Shown piece by piece: positions 1 through 10,846 of a DNA stretch of 64,000 nt. The position numbers were made by a program, and so were the translations under genes. The first letter of the stretch is position 1. Every line of letters begins with the position of its first letter. The stretch spans positions 1-64,000 of the forward strand of contig MU831569.1 of assembly GCA_029204225.1 (NCBI GenBank), written 5' to 3'. The notes beneath the pieces were generated by a model, which was given only the letters and a program-made list of their open reading frames with translations, did no database searches and had not been told where the DNA came from. Source of the stretch: Diphasiastrum complanatum. Lineage: Eukaryota > Streptophyta > Lycopodiopsida > Lycopodiales > Lycopodiaceae.

Positions 1-1418
1 TGAGAAAAAGAAAATGAGTAGATGTATTACAACTGCAAGCAACGCCCTCCATCATGGATTAGTTCGGACTCCTTCGGCTATGCAGATTCGCCCAAAAGAT
101 CAAACTGAAAATCCTTGAGAAACAGAAGTGTTAAGAGCTGCCTTGCTGAGCGCACGACCTTGAAGTGGTTGCTGCATCGCCGAACGGAAGGCATAAAGTG
201 CTGACCTTCAAATATGTTGGGGTGATGAATCCTCCCGGTTTGTGCGTTCTTGACAATGTTTGAGAGCTGGTCATAAACTTTGGTTGTGGATCATTTGGCA
301 GTAACCAACTCGGTGATGAGATTTGTCGCACGTCTGGGAACTCAGCATACTAGTAGCTATGTTGTAGGGCTTGGATGTGTTAGAGTGCATGTGTTCAGAA
401 TGACCGATCCTTTCCCCAATGTGCTAAGCAGGTGGAAATTGAAAAGAGAGAGAGAGAGAGAGAGAGGTGGGGGCCGGGAGGAGGTGAGGGGGTATGATCA
501 TTTGCTCAACGCAAATTGTCCATTGAATGTGGGGATGAGTGCGCAATGGCGATCATCGTTTTGTCCATAAATGAAGATCTACTCATTCAGATTGAGACTA
601 CGAATAGTGGATGTAAGTCTTTCACTAGCTTCAAGCAAAAAACCACCCATTGATGCCATTTTTGAATGTGAAAAAGCACTTTGTTAATCAAACAATAAGG
701 TGTTTACTAGAAGATTTTTTTGTTATATACAGATTTAGCACTCCCTACTATAGTGCTCCAAGATTTGTATGATCTTGTCCTTGGTGAAGAGGAATAGCCT
801 CAAGGAGGACAAGATCTGGTGGTATGCCTATGATTAGTTATTGGTTAGCAAGGGGGTGCTAGATTAGCCAAGTTGCAGGATTGCATTTTTTTTGCCGAGG
901 TTTCCTTTCCCTAGGTAGACATCTGAATGCGATTGATGTGCAGATTAAAAAACCAAATTAGATCTCTTGTCTACCTCTCTACCATTCGTAGGCTTAAACA
1001 CTTCATTTTCGGAATGAAAATTTTACATCGAGCTGATTTCTGATTTCACGCTTACAAAGAAATTCTGATACATATGGAAGTGTACATCAGTCTTAGTACG
1101 GAAATCTGGAACTTCGGTGTGCGTTTCTCCAGATGCACACAAGGTCTGACTTATTAGAAAATGACGTTATTGATCCGGCTTTGTGGTGAAAGCAATCGCT
1201 GACATTAATTTTGGATCCACCTAAACAGCTAATAATGCAGCAGAAGTGAAAATTGCTACGGGACATTTCACCTGGCTTCTGATAGACCTGATCTAAAAAC
1301 CTGTCCTTATAATGATCAGGATTTCATCCGCGTCATACAACTCTGCGAGATCAAAGGACCTGATTGCAAGCCGACAAGAATAAATCTTCTTCTATTGTGA
1401 TTATTTTCATTAGATCGT
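1..1418. other. Intergenic DNA, no gene recognised
   Basis: No family signature was seen on either strand. A short (GA)n microsatellite lies at about 445-467. The small open frames here are short, carry no recognisable motif, and in one case are produced by the GA run. This stretch lies downstream of the minus-strand OVATE gene and may hold its 3' UTR, but no poly(A) signal was assigned. Confidence 0.5.
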
Positions 1419-2383
1419 TCAAGTAGGTGATGGCGGCAATAGTTCATCAGCGTTATAACTGAATTTAAAATCGGAGGCAACATGAATATCCAAAGACTCG
1501 GAAACAGCTACATCATCAGAAGTTCGAGCAACAGATGATTCGGGAAGTAGCAACTCATTGCAAAAATCGCTAAAAAACTGGTTAACTAGATCTTGATACG
1601 ATGGAGAAGTCAATTGCAGATAACAATCAAAGAATTCCTCCAGATCCACCAAATTTTTAAAATCTTTTTCTAGAATAATATCAACCATAGCATCCTGAAA
1701 ATCCTTGAAAGGATCGCTCGAGAATGCTTTAAAAATGGGGCTGAAGTTTTTCTGAGGTGTTCCTGCCAAACGTGAATCATCGCTCTTTCTTGCAGGCGTC
1801 TTTTTCCTGGTTGAAGACTTTTTCAGGTTTTCTTTCGCATCCGCTGCATCAACCGATTTCCAAGAAGATACGCTTGGGCTCTTGTGCGACACTCCAGACC
1901 TGGATGTTGATGGATTGTAGGGGCTATAAGAGCTGGCACTTCTACTTGTTGCAACGTTACTTCCCGCTGCATCCCAGGTCCCTTTGGCTACCTGACTTTT
2001 GGTCTTGATTTTTGAAAGAGATGCATGTCCAGTCACTGAGCTTTTCTCCCGAGAAGGGCTAGTCAAGCTAGAATGCTTCCTTTCTGAAAAGTCTGTCGTT
2101 AGCCGATAAGGCGGATCTATCCTTGAAAAAAAAGGTTCATCTGATATATTTGGATCTTCGCTTGATGACCTTTGTCCGTGTACTGAGAGCTGGAAGCAGA
2201 CAATCTTCTTGGAGAGAGGTTTTCGGAGTAGTTTTCCTCTTCAGATATGGGATGCTTGGTTTCTGAGTTTCCAGCGCTACTATGGCGTTCACTATCGGAC
2301 TCGCGTACAGTTTCATCCTCCTTCATATTCCAGTCCACAGTCGAACGAGCTAGTTTGCTGTAGGTCTGAGGCATTCGTTTCAT
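1419..2383 (-). CDS. OVATE family protein, probably frameshifted
   Basis: OVATE family proteins are plant transcriptional repressors that bind TALE homeodomain proteins and affect organ shape. The C-terminal part carries a good OVATE domain: SSDPFKDFQDAMVDIILEKD, then LEEFFDCYLQLTSP, then YQDLVNQFFSDF, in the usual order and spacing, about 30-40 residues before the stop. The domain frame is open from 2240 down to 1419. An overlapping frame, one base out of phase, is open from an ATG at 2383 down to 2117 and encodes a Ser-rich acidic N-terminus. Both are open over 2117-2240, so a single-base indel there, or a sequence error, would explain the break. OVATE genes usually lack introns, which argues against an intron. 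The middle is Ser/Lys-rich and low complexity, as is common in this family. The domain call is strong; the integrity of the N-terminus is uncertain. Confidence 0.75.
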
Positions 2384-4216
2384 GTCTTTGCTTAGCCTTT
2401 TCCATGTGATGACTCTGAACTAGGCTTGTAGAATCTACAGATAAACATTTGTTTTCGGAGATACTTGCGGTACTTTTGACGGAAAGGCTTAAGTTAGAAA
2501 GTTTCTCATTTCACTGACTGAACGTGCAAGTTGAATTCAGGATCTTGGATATACCTATCAACTCGCAACTAGGACACTTTTAATCTGATAAGAGAAATTC
2601 CCGTTCAGCTATCACTCCAGTGACCTTGTTATAATCTCCACGAACAATAAAGCTTGGCCGGATCATGCATCTCTTCTGCTACTGGGATGCAGTCATGAGC
2701 TTATTTTACGTCTGTGGACCAGTGGGGTCTTTATGTCACAGAATGACTATGGTACATACTGATATCATTATCGTATAAGAGTCATGTCCACTGATATCAT
2801 TATCGTATAACAATCATGTCCACACTCATACACGCACACACACAAATCAGAAGATACCAACCATCCGAATAGCGTATTCAATCACTAAAGATGAACTTCT
2901 TTCTGTTTCACAGAAAATCGGTAGCAGTGATTTTAGTGAACTTTGAAGTATTATATCTACAAACGTAGGAATAATTTACTGTCTTGAATTGGACGTGGTC
3001 ACTCGTCATTTTTTGCATCTGGACAAATTAAATAAGGCATCGTCAGGGCAGAGTAAAATACATATTGTGATCATTGTAATGCATGATCGATACCCAACTG
3101 GGCTGATTCGCTGTAATACCAATACTATTAGATCATGAACCACGTTCAGCTGGCCCCACAATCTGGTTTCAGCAAAAACGTACAATACCTGGACAAGGCA
3201 AAACAATGATCACTCTACACAACCATCTTCCAGATCAAAACCCGTCGGATATAACATCAGCTTTTATATTCAGATTATTTCCAGTGAAGGATATTACGTT
3301 CATTACCACCTAAAAGGCTGCTAGCACTAGATCGTATTGTTGCAAATCAGCAATAGCCAGGCAACTTGGAAAGAACGAGTCTCAAGGGCGAGGTATTTCT
3401 CAGGCACAGCACGTATATATGGACGTGCGTTGCACACACAATATCCTCCTTTTTACAAAACAATCACGTTGCAACGTCTTCCAAAATAGAGTTTCTTGTA
3501 GTTTCCATATAAGCCTTGCTTCTATACTTATGCCTTGAGCTGGGACCCACATCCTCCAACAATGCTATGAGGCACAACTTACTATTTTTTTGGGAGGATC
3601 TTATATTGAATTTCCAAAAAGGTTGCAAGCAATGCCTCACCCTCAACTATGTTTATGGTTGCTTGGAGGCCCATTGTAAAGATAGATATAGTAGAGGTGA
3701 GACAAGATGACAAATCATTAATCTTTATCATAGGCCGACAAACACTCAGGATCATTGTACATAATGTGCATCACAAAAATCTTAAAAGACATCAATGAGA
3801 ATCATTTTCAATATTTTTTTATTAATTCCATCTATGAGGGCTAGTTTAATTAAGATTTCATCCTTGAGGCCTATGTATTTTTAAGATTCCATCTATGAGG
3901 ATAATGCCAAATTCCATAATTTGAAGGTTGAAACCATTAGGGGATATTAGAACTCAAAATGAGCCCTTTGTCAAGATGTTGTTTTTGACTTCGCACGCTT
4001 TCAACGCTTATGTGTCCCAATGAATGGTGTCCATCTATGACGAACTGTAACAGTGGTTGACGGACGGAAATTGTATTTAACTTCCCAGCTAAATTTTTGT
4101 GATTTTTAAATATCCCGCCAGGCAGAACAAACAATTGTGATTGGACCACAGTTTCTGCCTGAATACTTTTATGCTGCCTGACATTGTTCACTCGAGGTTG
4201 ATTTGACGTCACATTA
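2384..4216. other. Intergenic DNA upstream of the OVATE gene
   Basis: No gene was recognised. A minus-strand open frame at 3937-4260 (107 codons) has no recognisable motif and runs into the MITE that starts at 4217, so it is probably chance. Likely promoter sequence of the OVATE gene lies just above 2383, but no defined element was assigned. Confidence 0.4.
2758..2821. repeat. 32-bp tandem duplication
   Basis: Two adjacent 32-bp units begin ACTGATATCATTATCGTATA at 2758 and 2790 and differ at about three positions. No function is implied. Confidence 0.8.
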
Positions 4217-4584
4217 GAGGAGTTTTGAGCTCCCAAAAGACCCTTTAAGAATTCGTGCAAGATGTAGTTTATATTATTAAAATATTATAGCACTAATACT
4301 TTTGACTTGCCATAACTTTTTAGTTCTAGTTCAGAAGTATGTCATCTAACATATCACTGGAAAGCCCTTGTTGAATGCTTTCCAATGCACCAAACTTCGC
4401 TAAATTTGGACTTACCACTAAAAAGTTATGTCATTTTTAGTGTGGAATCAAAATGTGGACTCAAAAAGTTATGTTACGTAGATTTCAAATATTAGTGTTT
4501 TGATTGGTCCATGTGTAAGAAAAAATTGAGAAAAAATATAAAAAGAATCTTTACAAAGGGTCTTTTTTGGATTTAGAACTCCTC
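4217..4584. mobile_element. MITE with ~30-bp terminal inverted repeats and TA flanks
   Basis: The left end reads GAGGAGTTTTGAGCTCCC and then AAAAGACCCTTT. The reverse complement of the right end reads GAGGAGTTCTAAATCC and then AAAAAAGACCCTTT. Both ends are flanked by TA (4215-4216 and 4585-4586), the usual target duplication of Tc1/mariner-type MITEs. The 368-bp body has no coding capacity and contains internal complementary AAAAAGTTATG segments, so it could fold back. The family is not recognised. Confidence 0.7.
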
Positions 4585-4760
4585 TAATGATAGTCATAAA
4601 CTGTGGTTAACTAATCCTTGTAGTTAAGGAACTTCTTGTCATTCATAGGTATACCTCTCATTTTCTTCATTCCATCTCTCATTTTCTTGTCATTCTTAGG
4701 TTTACCTCGCAATCTCTACATTCTCTCCAATCTCAGCCTGCGTACTCGTATTTTCGACTA

Positions 4761-6064
4761 ATGGCTACACATAATTGGAGACCAAGAGGAACCATTGATG
4801 CAATCAATATTTGCAATGAAAAAAATGCAGAAGATCAATGGATACCAAGAATATATCAAAAATATCAATGGATCTTGATGCATCCCTCTGCAAAAGGCTC
4901 ATTTCGAAAAAGAAAAAGATCGGATAACATATATAGAAGCTCTTGGAAAGGCAAAATAATGGATTTTAAAGTATCACCTACCGGTCAATCTATCATGGAA
5001 GTTTTAGTTCAGCATGCTTATCTTCACAATGAGCTCAACATTCATGATCTGAATCCAAATGATAGAAGGAAATGCAATTGTAAGTTTTCAGATTCAATTT
5101 CTTTAGATTTAGCATTTTCTTTAAATTATATTTTTCATGAAATGTTTTTGTTGGTTTTGCAGATTTGTATCCATCAAATTTCATTGAATGACAATCAATT
5201 CAATCGATTGCAGGCATAATCGATGTCATACATTCGGATATCGGTATTTTACAATATAAAGGTTGTTCTCCAAAACCACTTTTAGAGTTAAGAGTTTTTT
5301 TTTATGATCACACCTATTTTTCTGATAAAAATGGTTTAGTTGGTAGATTAGAGCCATATCCTCTACCAGATTTTTCGAGTGAGGAATGGATTTCTCCTGA
5401 TGTAGCAATTTTAGAAAGTTTTCGATTTAGGCTATATATTGATATTCGGAGTATATTAAAATGTAGCACTGGATCAAAGAATAATAGATTAAGTTGGTAT
5501 CTACCTTTTACTATTTTTGTTGATTTTTTTTTCAAATGCAATGTTCGGAGAACGAAAACAATGTTTATTTGTAAGGACTTGAGTGCTGATATAATCGCCG
5601 AGTTGTTGGATGATGGTTGGGATACCAAAGAAGATCAGCAAGTTGAGTGCAGAGTATGTTACTCATCCATGACATTTAGATATCACATCGAAAAACAAAT
5701 ACTCACTTTGCTGCTGTATTATAGAAGATGGATTAAATGCAAAAATGTTTGTAAGCCACTTGATCAAGATTCTGGTATAAACCCTCAAGAGCAACTTCAG
5801 ATAATAGTGAAAAGAAATGACAACATTCTTGCAATGGTTGAGGTCGAGGAAGAATGGTTTCTCAATGACATTCAAAGTACTAGACATGTTGCAATTCGAT
5901 CTACCTCAGTACTATCAATTTCGATTGAATGGTGTAAAGGTACGTTATGCCATATAAAAATACTCCTTGTTTTCTATTTCTAAGTGAATCAGTTTCATAA
6001 AATATATAACTAAAACAATTTCTCTTGTGCAGGTAAGAGTAAGGTAGGAAGAGCATATACGTAG
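4761..6064 (+). CDS. Unknown protein, 358 aa, three exons
   Basis: I do not recognise this family. Exons read as 4761-5079, 5214-5939 and 6033-6064. Both introns have GT..AG ends (donors GTAAGT and GTACGT, acceptors TTGCAG and TGTGCAG) and both sit in phase 1, so the frame stays open from an ATG preceded by TTTTCGACTA to a TAG. The product starts MATHNWRPRGTIDAI and is basic near residues 50-65 (FRKRKRSDN). A Cys/His cluster around CRVCYSSMTFRYH could bind zinc, but this is speculation. No signal peptide or membrane segment is evident. The intact frame over a 726-bp second exon suggests recent function or recent arrival. The stop lies 20 bp before a tandem repeat whose motif also flanks the decayed gene at 6.25-7.65 kb, so this may be cargo of the same element. 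An alternative is a lineage-specific host gene. Confidence 0.6.
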
Positions 6065-6084
6065 AATCCAAATTTGAACATTAT

Positions 6085-6260
6085 GAGATATCGGATGAAC
6101 GCGCAGGATGTAAGAATAAAATCTACAACGAAAACAAGCGCGCGTCGAACCGATATCAAAAAATTTTTGATTGAATATCGGATCAGCGCGCACGTTATGA
6201 AAATAAACCAATCAATAACTACAAGGGCGCGTCGAACCGATATTGAAAAATTTATACCTC
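6085..6260. repeat. Two-unit tandem repeat (~87 bp) with a palindromic GCGCG/GATATC motif
   Basis: Units begin at 6085 and 6173. Each opens with a form of GATATCGGATNAGCGCGC and carries GCGCGTCGAACCGATAT about 55 bp later. The two motif halves are inverted relative to each other. Related motifs recur at 7.67-9.09 kb, so this looks like subterminal or satellite DNA of a mobile element. Confidence 0.75.
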
Positions 6261-6900
6261 TGCATCAACCATTTTCAGTTTCGAATATGCTTTTGCATTT
6301 GGTACTGGAAAGAGTTCTAGTATTTTCTGTATATGGGTCCTGGCAATTTTGGGTGTGTGTGTAATAGAGTTCATCTTTAAACAAGTTGGATTACGCACAC
6401 CCTCATCATTGATGTACAAGGACAACACATATAAGCTCCAATGATCACTGAAATCAGAAAACAATAAATTTATGAGAATCCATGTGAAATCAAAATTCAT
6501 ATGATAAATTCAATAAAATAAAATCTGAAAAATAGACATTTACTTTGTCATGTATGGCAGCACGAGAATTGGAGTCCCCGGTTTAACGTATTGGAGCATA
6601 TCATCGTCCAGACTTTTGAAATCAGGGAAATCAAATGCAGCCATGAAGGGAAAACAATGCAACATCTATAAACATTGGGGTCTGGAAGAACTCCATCCAG
6701 TACTGAATTGCCCCACCTCCTACATTGTCCCCTAGCATTTTATTCCTACTTTCTAATTCACCAGTATCTAAACTAGAAAAGGGGGACCAACATTGGTCTT
6801 TGACATCCTAAAACGCAGGGGGTGACGGAAGTAATACTGATAAACTACATAAAGAATTGTCATTCAAAATTGATTCTACCTTTACACTAACAAAATAATT
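6252..6900 (-). pseudogene. Ulp1-like (C48) cysteine protease fragment
   Basis: Ulp1-type proteases cleave SUMO-like substrates and are often carried by plant transposons. Reading down the minus strand, 6807-6650 gives a segment with IQYWMEFFQTPMF, like the start of a Ulp1 domain. A frame change near 6650 leads to 6645-6547 (SLDDDMLQYVKPGTPILVLP). An apparent intron (GTAAAT..TTTCAG) then leads to 6444-6252, which begins with DHWSLYVLSLY. The His-Trp pair fits the catalytic His. The next acidic position reads Asn (LKMNSITH), and the Gln/Cys part of the active site was not found before the motif repeat at 6260. A TAG at 6808-6810 separates it from the Pro-rich linker upstream. It is therefore broken and C-terminally truncated. 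Without alignment the call is moderate; the HW context and helical spacing are the main support. Confidence 0.45.
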
Positions 6901-7061
6901 TAAATCACTTCCAAGAATAGGAGGAGGGGAAATAATATTTATGGGTTTAGGAGGAGGAGGAGATTTAGGAGGTGGAGATTTATTAGGAGAGGAAGATTTA
7001 GCAGAAGTGGGAGGAGAAGAAGGAGACTTAGGAGGAGAATGCCTAGAAGAAAGAATAGTAT

Positions 7062-7648
7062 TCAGAGGAGATGGCTTGGAAAAATCCCTCGCTTTGGAGG
7101 GTCAAGAGACCTCCTCTTGTTTGAAACACTCCCGCTCTGTATATGAATAACAAGCTTGGTTGGTTGAGATTGCTTTCGTTTTCTCCTCTCTAAATCTTGT
7201 TTTGGAGGAGAGGAGGGAGCAAGTCTAAAGTATTCAGCAAACTTGTCATATGTGTTCCGAAGCCTGAACACAATGTTGAAATCCTTGGGCATGATGGTCA
7301 CCCTCTTGGCATGGATAGCTGCAACAACAGTATCAGAAAAAAATTTCACCTGGAAATCCTCATATGTTGTGTGCAGCACCTCAATTGTCATTATCGTCCA
7401 TCTCACATCTGCAGTAGACTTCTTGTCACTTGCTTGATGGACCTCTGTATGTGAGATTTCAGAATCAGAAAATTAAATGTCTTCTGAAGCTTCCGAATAT
7501 CCTTGAGACAGGGTGGGTCTCTTCTTCTGCCCCTTGGTCTAGGAAGAGGTGGTGGTGGAGGAGGTGGTGGTTGTGGATTTTCCTGTCCCACACCTGAAAT
7601 TGGTATTCCACCTGAATGCCCTCGTGTTGTCTACTTGGTCCATGCCAT
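7062..7648 (-). pseudogene. Histone H3-like protein relic with Pro-rich tail and C-terminal extension
   Basis: Reading starts at an ATG at 7648: MAWTK, a stop at codon 6 where H3 has Gln, then TTRGHSGG, a clear echo of MARTKQTARKSTGG. The rest of the tail is replaced by a run of eight prolines and RPRGRRR. The fold follows: LKDIRKLQKT (H3 ALREIRRYQKST), SHIQRSIKQ (H3 PFQRLVREI), one missing base at 7404-7406, RWTIMTIEVLHTTYEDF, then AIHAKRVTIMPKD, which matches H3 almost exactly. Spacing from the alpha-N helix to the final motif equals canonical H3. Beyond the fold the frame continues for about 65 residues (Lys/Arg/Gln-rich). After one T-run indel near 7085 it enters a Ser/Pro linker (RHSPPKSPSS and similar) that leads toward the Ulp1-like segment. 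H3 homology is firm. The stop and frameshift indicate a decayed copy. Loop 1 has no CENH3-type insertion, so a CENH3 label is not justified. Confidence 0.8.
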
Positions 7649-7659
7649 TACTGTGTAGT

Positions 7660-9101
7660 AGCGGATCAACATGCGATAATGTTGATCGGGTGCGTCGAAG
7701 CGATACTTGAGCTCAACAAATCTGTTAGTTGGTAGCGGATGGGCGCGAGCGAGTAGCAACGGATTGAAGGAAGTTGTTTTCGAGCGTGCTGAATCAATAT
7801 CGCATGGATGCAGATAACTATAGAAAAAAATTTCAGCGTCGTCGATCAGTATATATAGGGAAAATCAGAAATGATTGCAAACGTGGTGGTTTGGATGTTC
7901 GAGGTTCATATTACGATGATGATTACTTAGAGGCTTGTCAATCAAATCAATCTAAATATCCATCAGTCATCAAAATGATTAGTCCATATCGAATTAACCA
8001 GAATTAATTTCAAATAAAGTATGGTCACATCTACAATTAATGCTACAAAAGTATGCTATCACACTTCTACCATTTAATGTTGAAATCGAGAACGTTAAGC
8101 TTTAAATATAAGACCTTTTTTATACCAATAACTATAATTTTGGAAACTCCAAAGGTCAGATTTTCACCCGATAGCTAATCAACACGCATATAAAGCATTT
8201 GGAAACCAGAGTATGTATTATCGCGCGCTCATCCGATATTGGATGCAATATGAATGATTAGAGCTTGATTCGATAGATTCTGCATAACTTTGGCCAGTAT
8301 GAAGAGTCTTCTGAATCAAGTTTTGATCATGCATATAGGGTCCAATAGTTTCGAAAATTTTGATAATAATTTGGTCCTGGAATAGCGATTCGACGCGCGC
8401 AGTCCAAATGCAACAAATACATCGTCTACCAGGCACGATGATCCGATATCCCATACGCAAAAAAATCATACTGGAACGCATAATGAAAGACTTATGAAAA
8501 TGTTTTGAATGAACATTATCTCAAAAGGAAAATTTTCGTCTTTACGGTGCTTCAATAGGGCGAGAGATTGTAATAATTCTCCTCGTACACGTTTTTCAAT
8601 GATATCCATTAATCATGTTTATAATTTTTTTAATGATTATTCTAGGAGGCTAGTGATTGTCTATTTAATGTATTTCGGTACAGGTACAGATTGTAGGGTC
8701 AGGGCTAATGATGATTCGTTGAATCTAGTGATAGACTAGTTAATGTATTTCGACGTAGGTACAAATTTGTCTCATTCTGATTGGTGGATAAACATAGGCT
8801 ATAAATCTCAATTCGTTATTTGACAAATGTATGGCTGTGATCAACATGAATTGGCTATAAATATGTATACCACTTTCCATATTTCGATTCCATGATCTTT
8901 TATTCTGAACTCTCTAGCACGCCATCCCTTGATGTGCATGCTCATATTCATTCAGGTGCGCTGAGTCGATATCAGCCACTTCCGACGAGTGCTTTTCGAA
9001 AAATTTCATTCTCGGCCTTACCATATCAGATCAGCGCGCGCACTTTGCTTTATTCCTCTACCGATATTTATTTGTCGCGTTGAACCGATATCGGATTCAA
9101 T
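7660..9101. other. Non-coding stretch with dispersed GCGCG...CGATATC motifs
   Basis: Degenerate copies of the motif seen at 6085-6260 occur near 7690, 7733, 7783, 8218, 8391, 8428, 8960, 9025 and 9076, in both orientations. No gene was recognised between them. Small open frames here are interrupted by the motifs. The cluster ends 10-20 bp before an ATG at 9102. Confidence 0.55.
8648..8769. repeat. Diverged direct repeat, ~46 bp
   Basis: Segments at 8648-8693 and 8722-8769 share CTAGTGAT, TTAATGTATTTCG and a following GTACA. They lie 74 bp apart. Confidence 0.6.
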
Positions 9102-9351
9102 ATGGCTAGTTCCTCCATGGCCTCAGATGAAAAACTTATGGATTTTTTTAATGCCAGTGACATTTCATCTGACAAATTGAAGTATTTTGCTAGTATTTTT
9201 TTTGCTCCCTTCGATATCGATAAGCTAGTTTATGAGAATCGTTATAATTTAATTTCTTATCTTGATAATTTTTCTCAGATTATTAGTACTCATGTTTTGG
9301 ATATAGATAATTTTTGTTTCGTTCATTTTCAGGACCTTGTACATTCCCAAC
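9102..9351 (+). pseudogene. 5' coding fragment of unknown gene cut by a CACTA terminus
   Basis: An open frame begins ATGGCTAGTTCCTCC at 9102 and encodes MASSSMASDEKLMDFFNASD, then a hydrophobic, acidic sequence, up to the first base of a CACTA terminal motif at 9352. TTTTCAG at 9326-9332 could be a splice acceptor, so part may be intronic. No family was recognised. It sits immediately after the GATATC motif cluster, so it may be a gene of the same element. Confidence 0.35.
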
Positions 9352-9560
9352 CACTACAAGAAAAGGTGGCAAAAATGCGAAAAAAAAAAATTTCGTAATT
9401 TTTTTGGGTCAAAATTGCGGAAAGCCAAAAAATTGCGAAAAAAATTTCGCAATTTATACCGTCATGGTAGAAATTGTGGAAAAAATTGCAAAAAACTTCT
9501 GCAATTTTTGTCTTCATTATAGAATTTGCGGAAAAAAGTGCGGGTTGTCCAAGTTGTGAA
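9352..9560 (+). mobile_element. CACTA (En/Spm-type) terminus
   Basis: The sequence CACTACAAGAAAAGG at 9352 matches the classic CACTA terminal repeat. It is followed by about 200 bp of subterminal repeats built from TTGCGAAAA and TTTTTCGCAATTT in both orientations. Open frames across it are low complexity by-products. No partner right-hand end was found, so this is a truncated or interrupted element. The same terminal type begins at 20733. Confidence 0.75.
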
Positions 9561-9731
9561 TCGAGATTCCCAGGAGCCTCCCATCATTGCTGCACAAAAA
9601 TATAATTTGGCCACCAGCAGCTGATCCTTAATACTATTTGACGCCATTGGCTTATTCGGAAAAATTTCAAGCGTTATAAACATTGCTTATTAAGTATCAA
9701 GATTAAGTTGTGATCCAACTTGTACAATCTT

Positions 9732-10088
9732 TTATGGTTCTCCTGGTTTAGCAAGATTCATAGGTTGTGTCCTAGCTGGGCCATCATAAACATCTTTCGA
9801 TTCTGGTACTTGTTTTTCGGATTCACATTGTGCTTTTGGTAACATGATAACCACATCATCCAGTGTATATCTAGACATTTGCTGCTTCTGGTAAGTCATC
9901 ACTACGAAAGTAATGACAAACTCTACTCCGGCAATTCTGACAGGTATATCTTCAACCATTCCTTGCGGACGAATTGTAGTTTGATCAGCCAGTTTAATAG
10001 CAAAAGTCGCAGGCTTTATCTTTGTAAGGCCCCACTTTGCACATAGCTTTGTAGAAATTAGGTTAACTCCTGAACCGCCATCTATCAC
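9732..10088 (-). pseudogene. Gypsy retropepsin-like protease
   Basis: The frame opens with MIDGGSGVNLIS, where the aspartic protease motif (D-[ST]-G-A) reads D-G-G-S, as in many plant Gypsy elements. It continues with KLADQTTIRPQGMVEDIPV, the usual flap-region pattern of this family, and ends after a Pro/Lys-rich tail. The length fits one protease domain. The upstream gag fragments are in other frames, so the polyprotein is broken. Confidence 0.7.
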
Positions 10089-10740
10089 GGCTGCCTCATT
10101 AGGAAATTGTCTATGTTGTATCGGTAGGGTGATATTTTTTTGTTCACTTTTCCAAGCTGCTCCAACATGGAGTACTTCATTAGATTCTTCAAACCCGGCA
10201 CAAAAAAGTGGCTCTTGATGGACCTCTGGTTCAGCTTGAGTTAACTTTGGCGCTAATACTCTTTTGTTTTTGGCCCAACTTCAGGAACTCTCCCAACGAA
10301 ATATTGATCTTACTAGACAAAATATTCATGAGCATTTGTGTTTGCGGTGCTTCGGTTCAGTCATCTTGAAGGGTTCTTCATGATGATACAACTAAGCATT
10401 CATATCTGTACGTGAATTATTTGGTGGCATTGGTGAAGAATGAATTCGGCTATTGCTCTAGCAGCCTCAACCTCCTATTCTTCTTGAAAATGTTTAATCC
10501 ACTACCTCATATCTTGATATCTTCTCTTTTCTACATGAAGATTTCAATAGACTCCAGATGCTGTTAGTATATCAGTTAATGGTATAGAATCAGCCAGTAG
10601 TAGTTATGCTATAGATTCTTTCTACTTTTGTGCTTTGGTAACCACCATCAAAGGTACACTTAGTTTATTCTGAGCTGTTGGTCTTTGCTTGATTGTTATC
10701 AAATTTATAGGAGCTATAACCGGTGGTAGCTTCGGTCTTG

Positions 10741-10846
10741 CTAGACATTCCTTATAGCAATGCCCATAACCACAATTTCGACAGAATGGTACAAATTTGT
10801 TTGGACATTCTACAACTCTGTGATTTTCTCCACATGCAAAGCATCC
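10741..10846 (-). pseudogene. Gag nucleocapsid with two zinc knuckles
   Basis: Translation of the minus strand shows CFACGENHRVVEC followed by CRNCGYGHCYKEC. Both fit a CX2CX3HX4C knuckle, one residue short of the usual CX2CX4HX4C. Two knuckles are typical of nucleocapsid proteins that bind the element RNA. Stops occur on either side. Confidence 0.65.

Noticed and set aside
280-570. 96-codon plus-strand frame
   Set aside because: Its second half is the GA microsatellite and no motif is present.
6941-7150. Gly/Glu-rich plus-strand open frame
   Set aside because: Antisense of the Ser/Pro linker of the composite gene.
7203-7648. Calling the H3-like relic CENH3
   Set aside because: No loop 1 insertion; spacing equals canonical H3.
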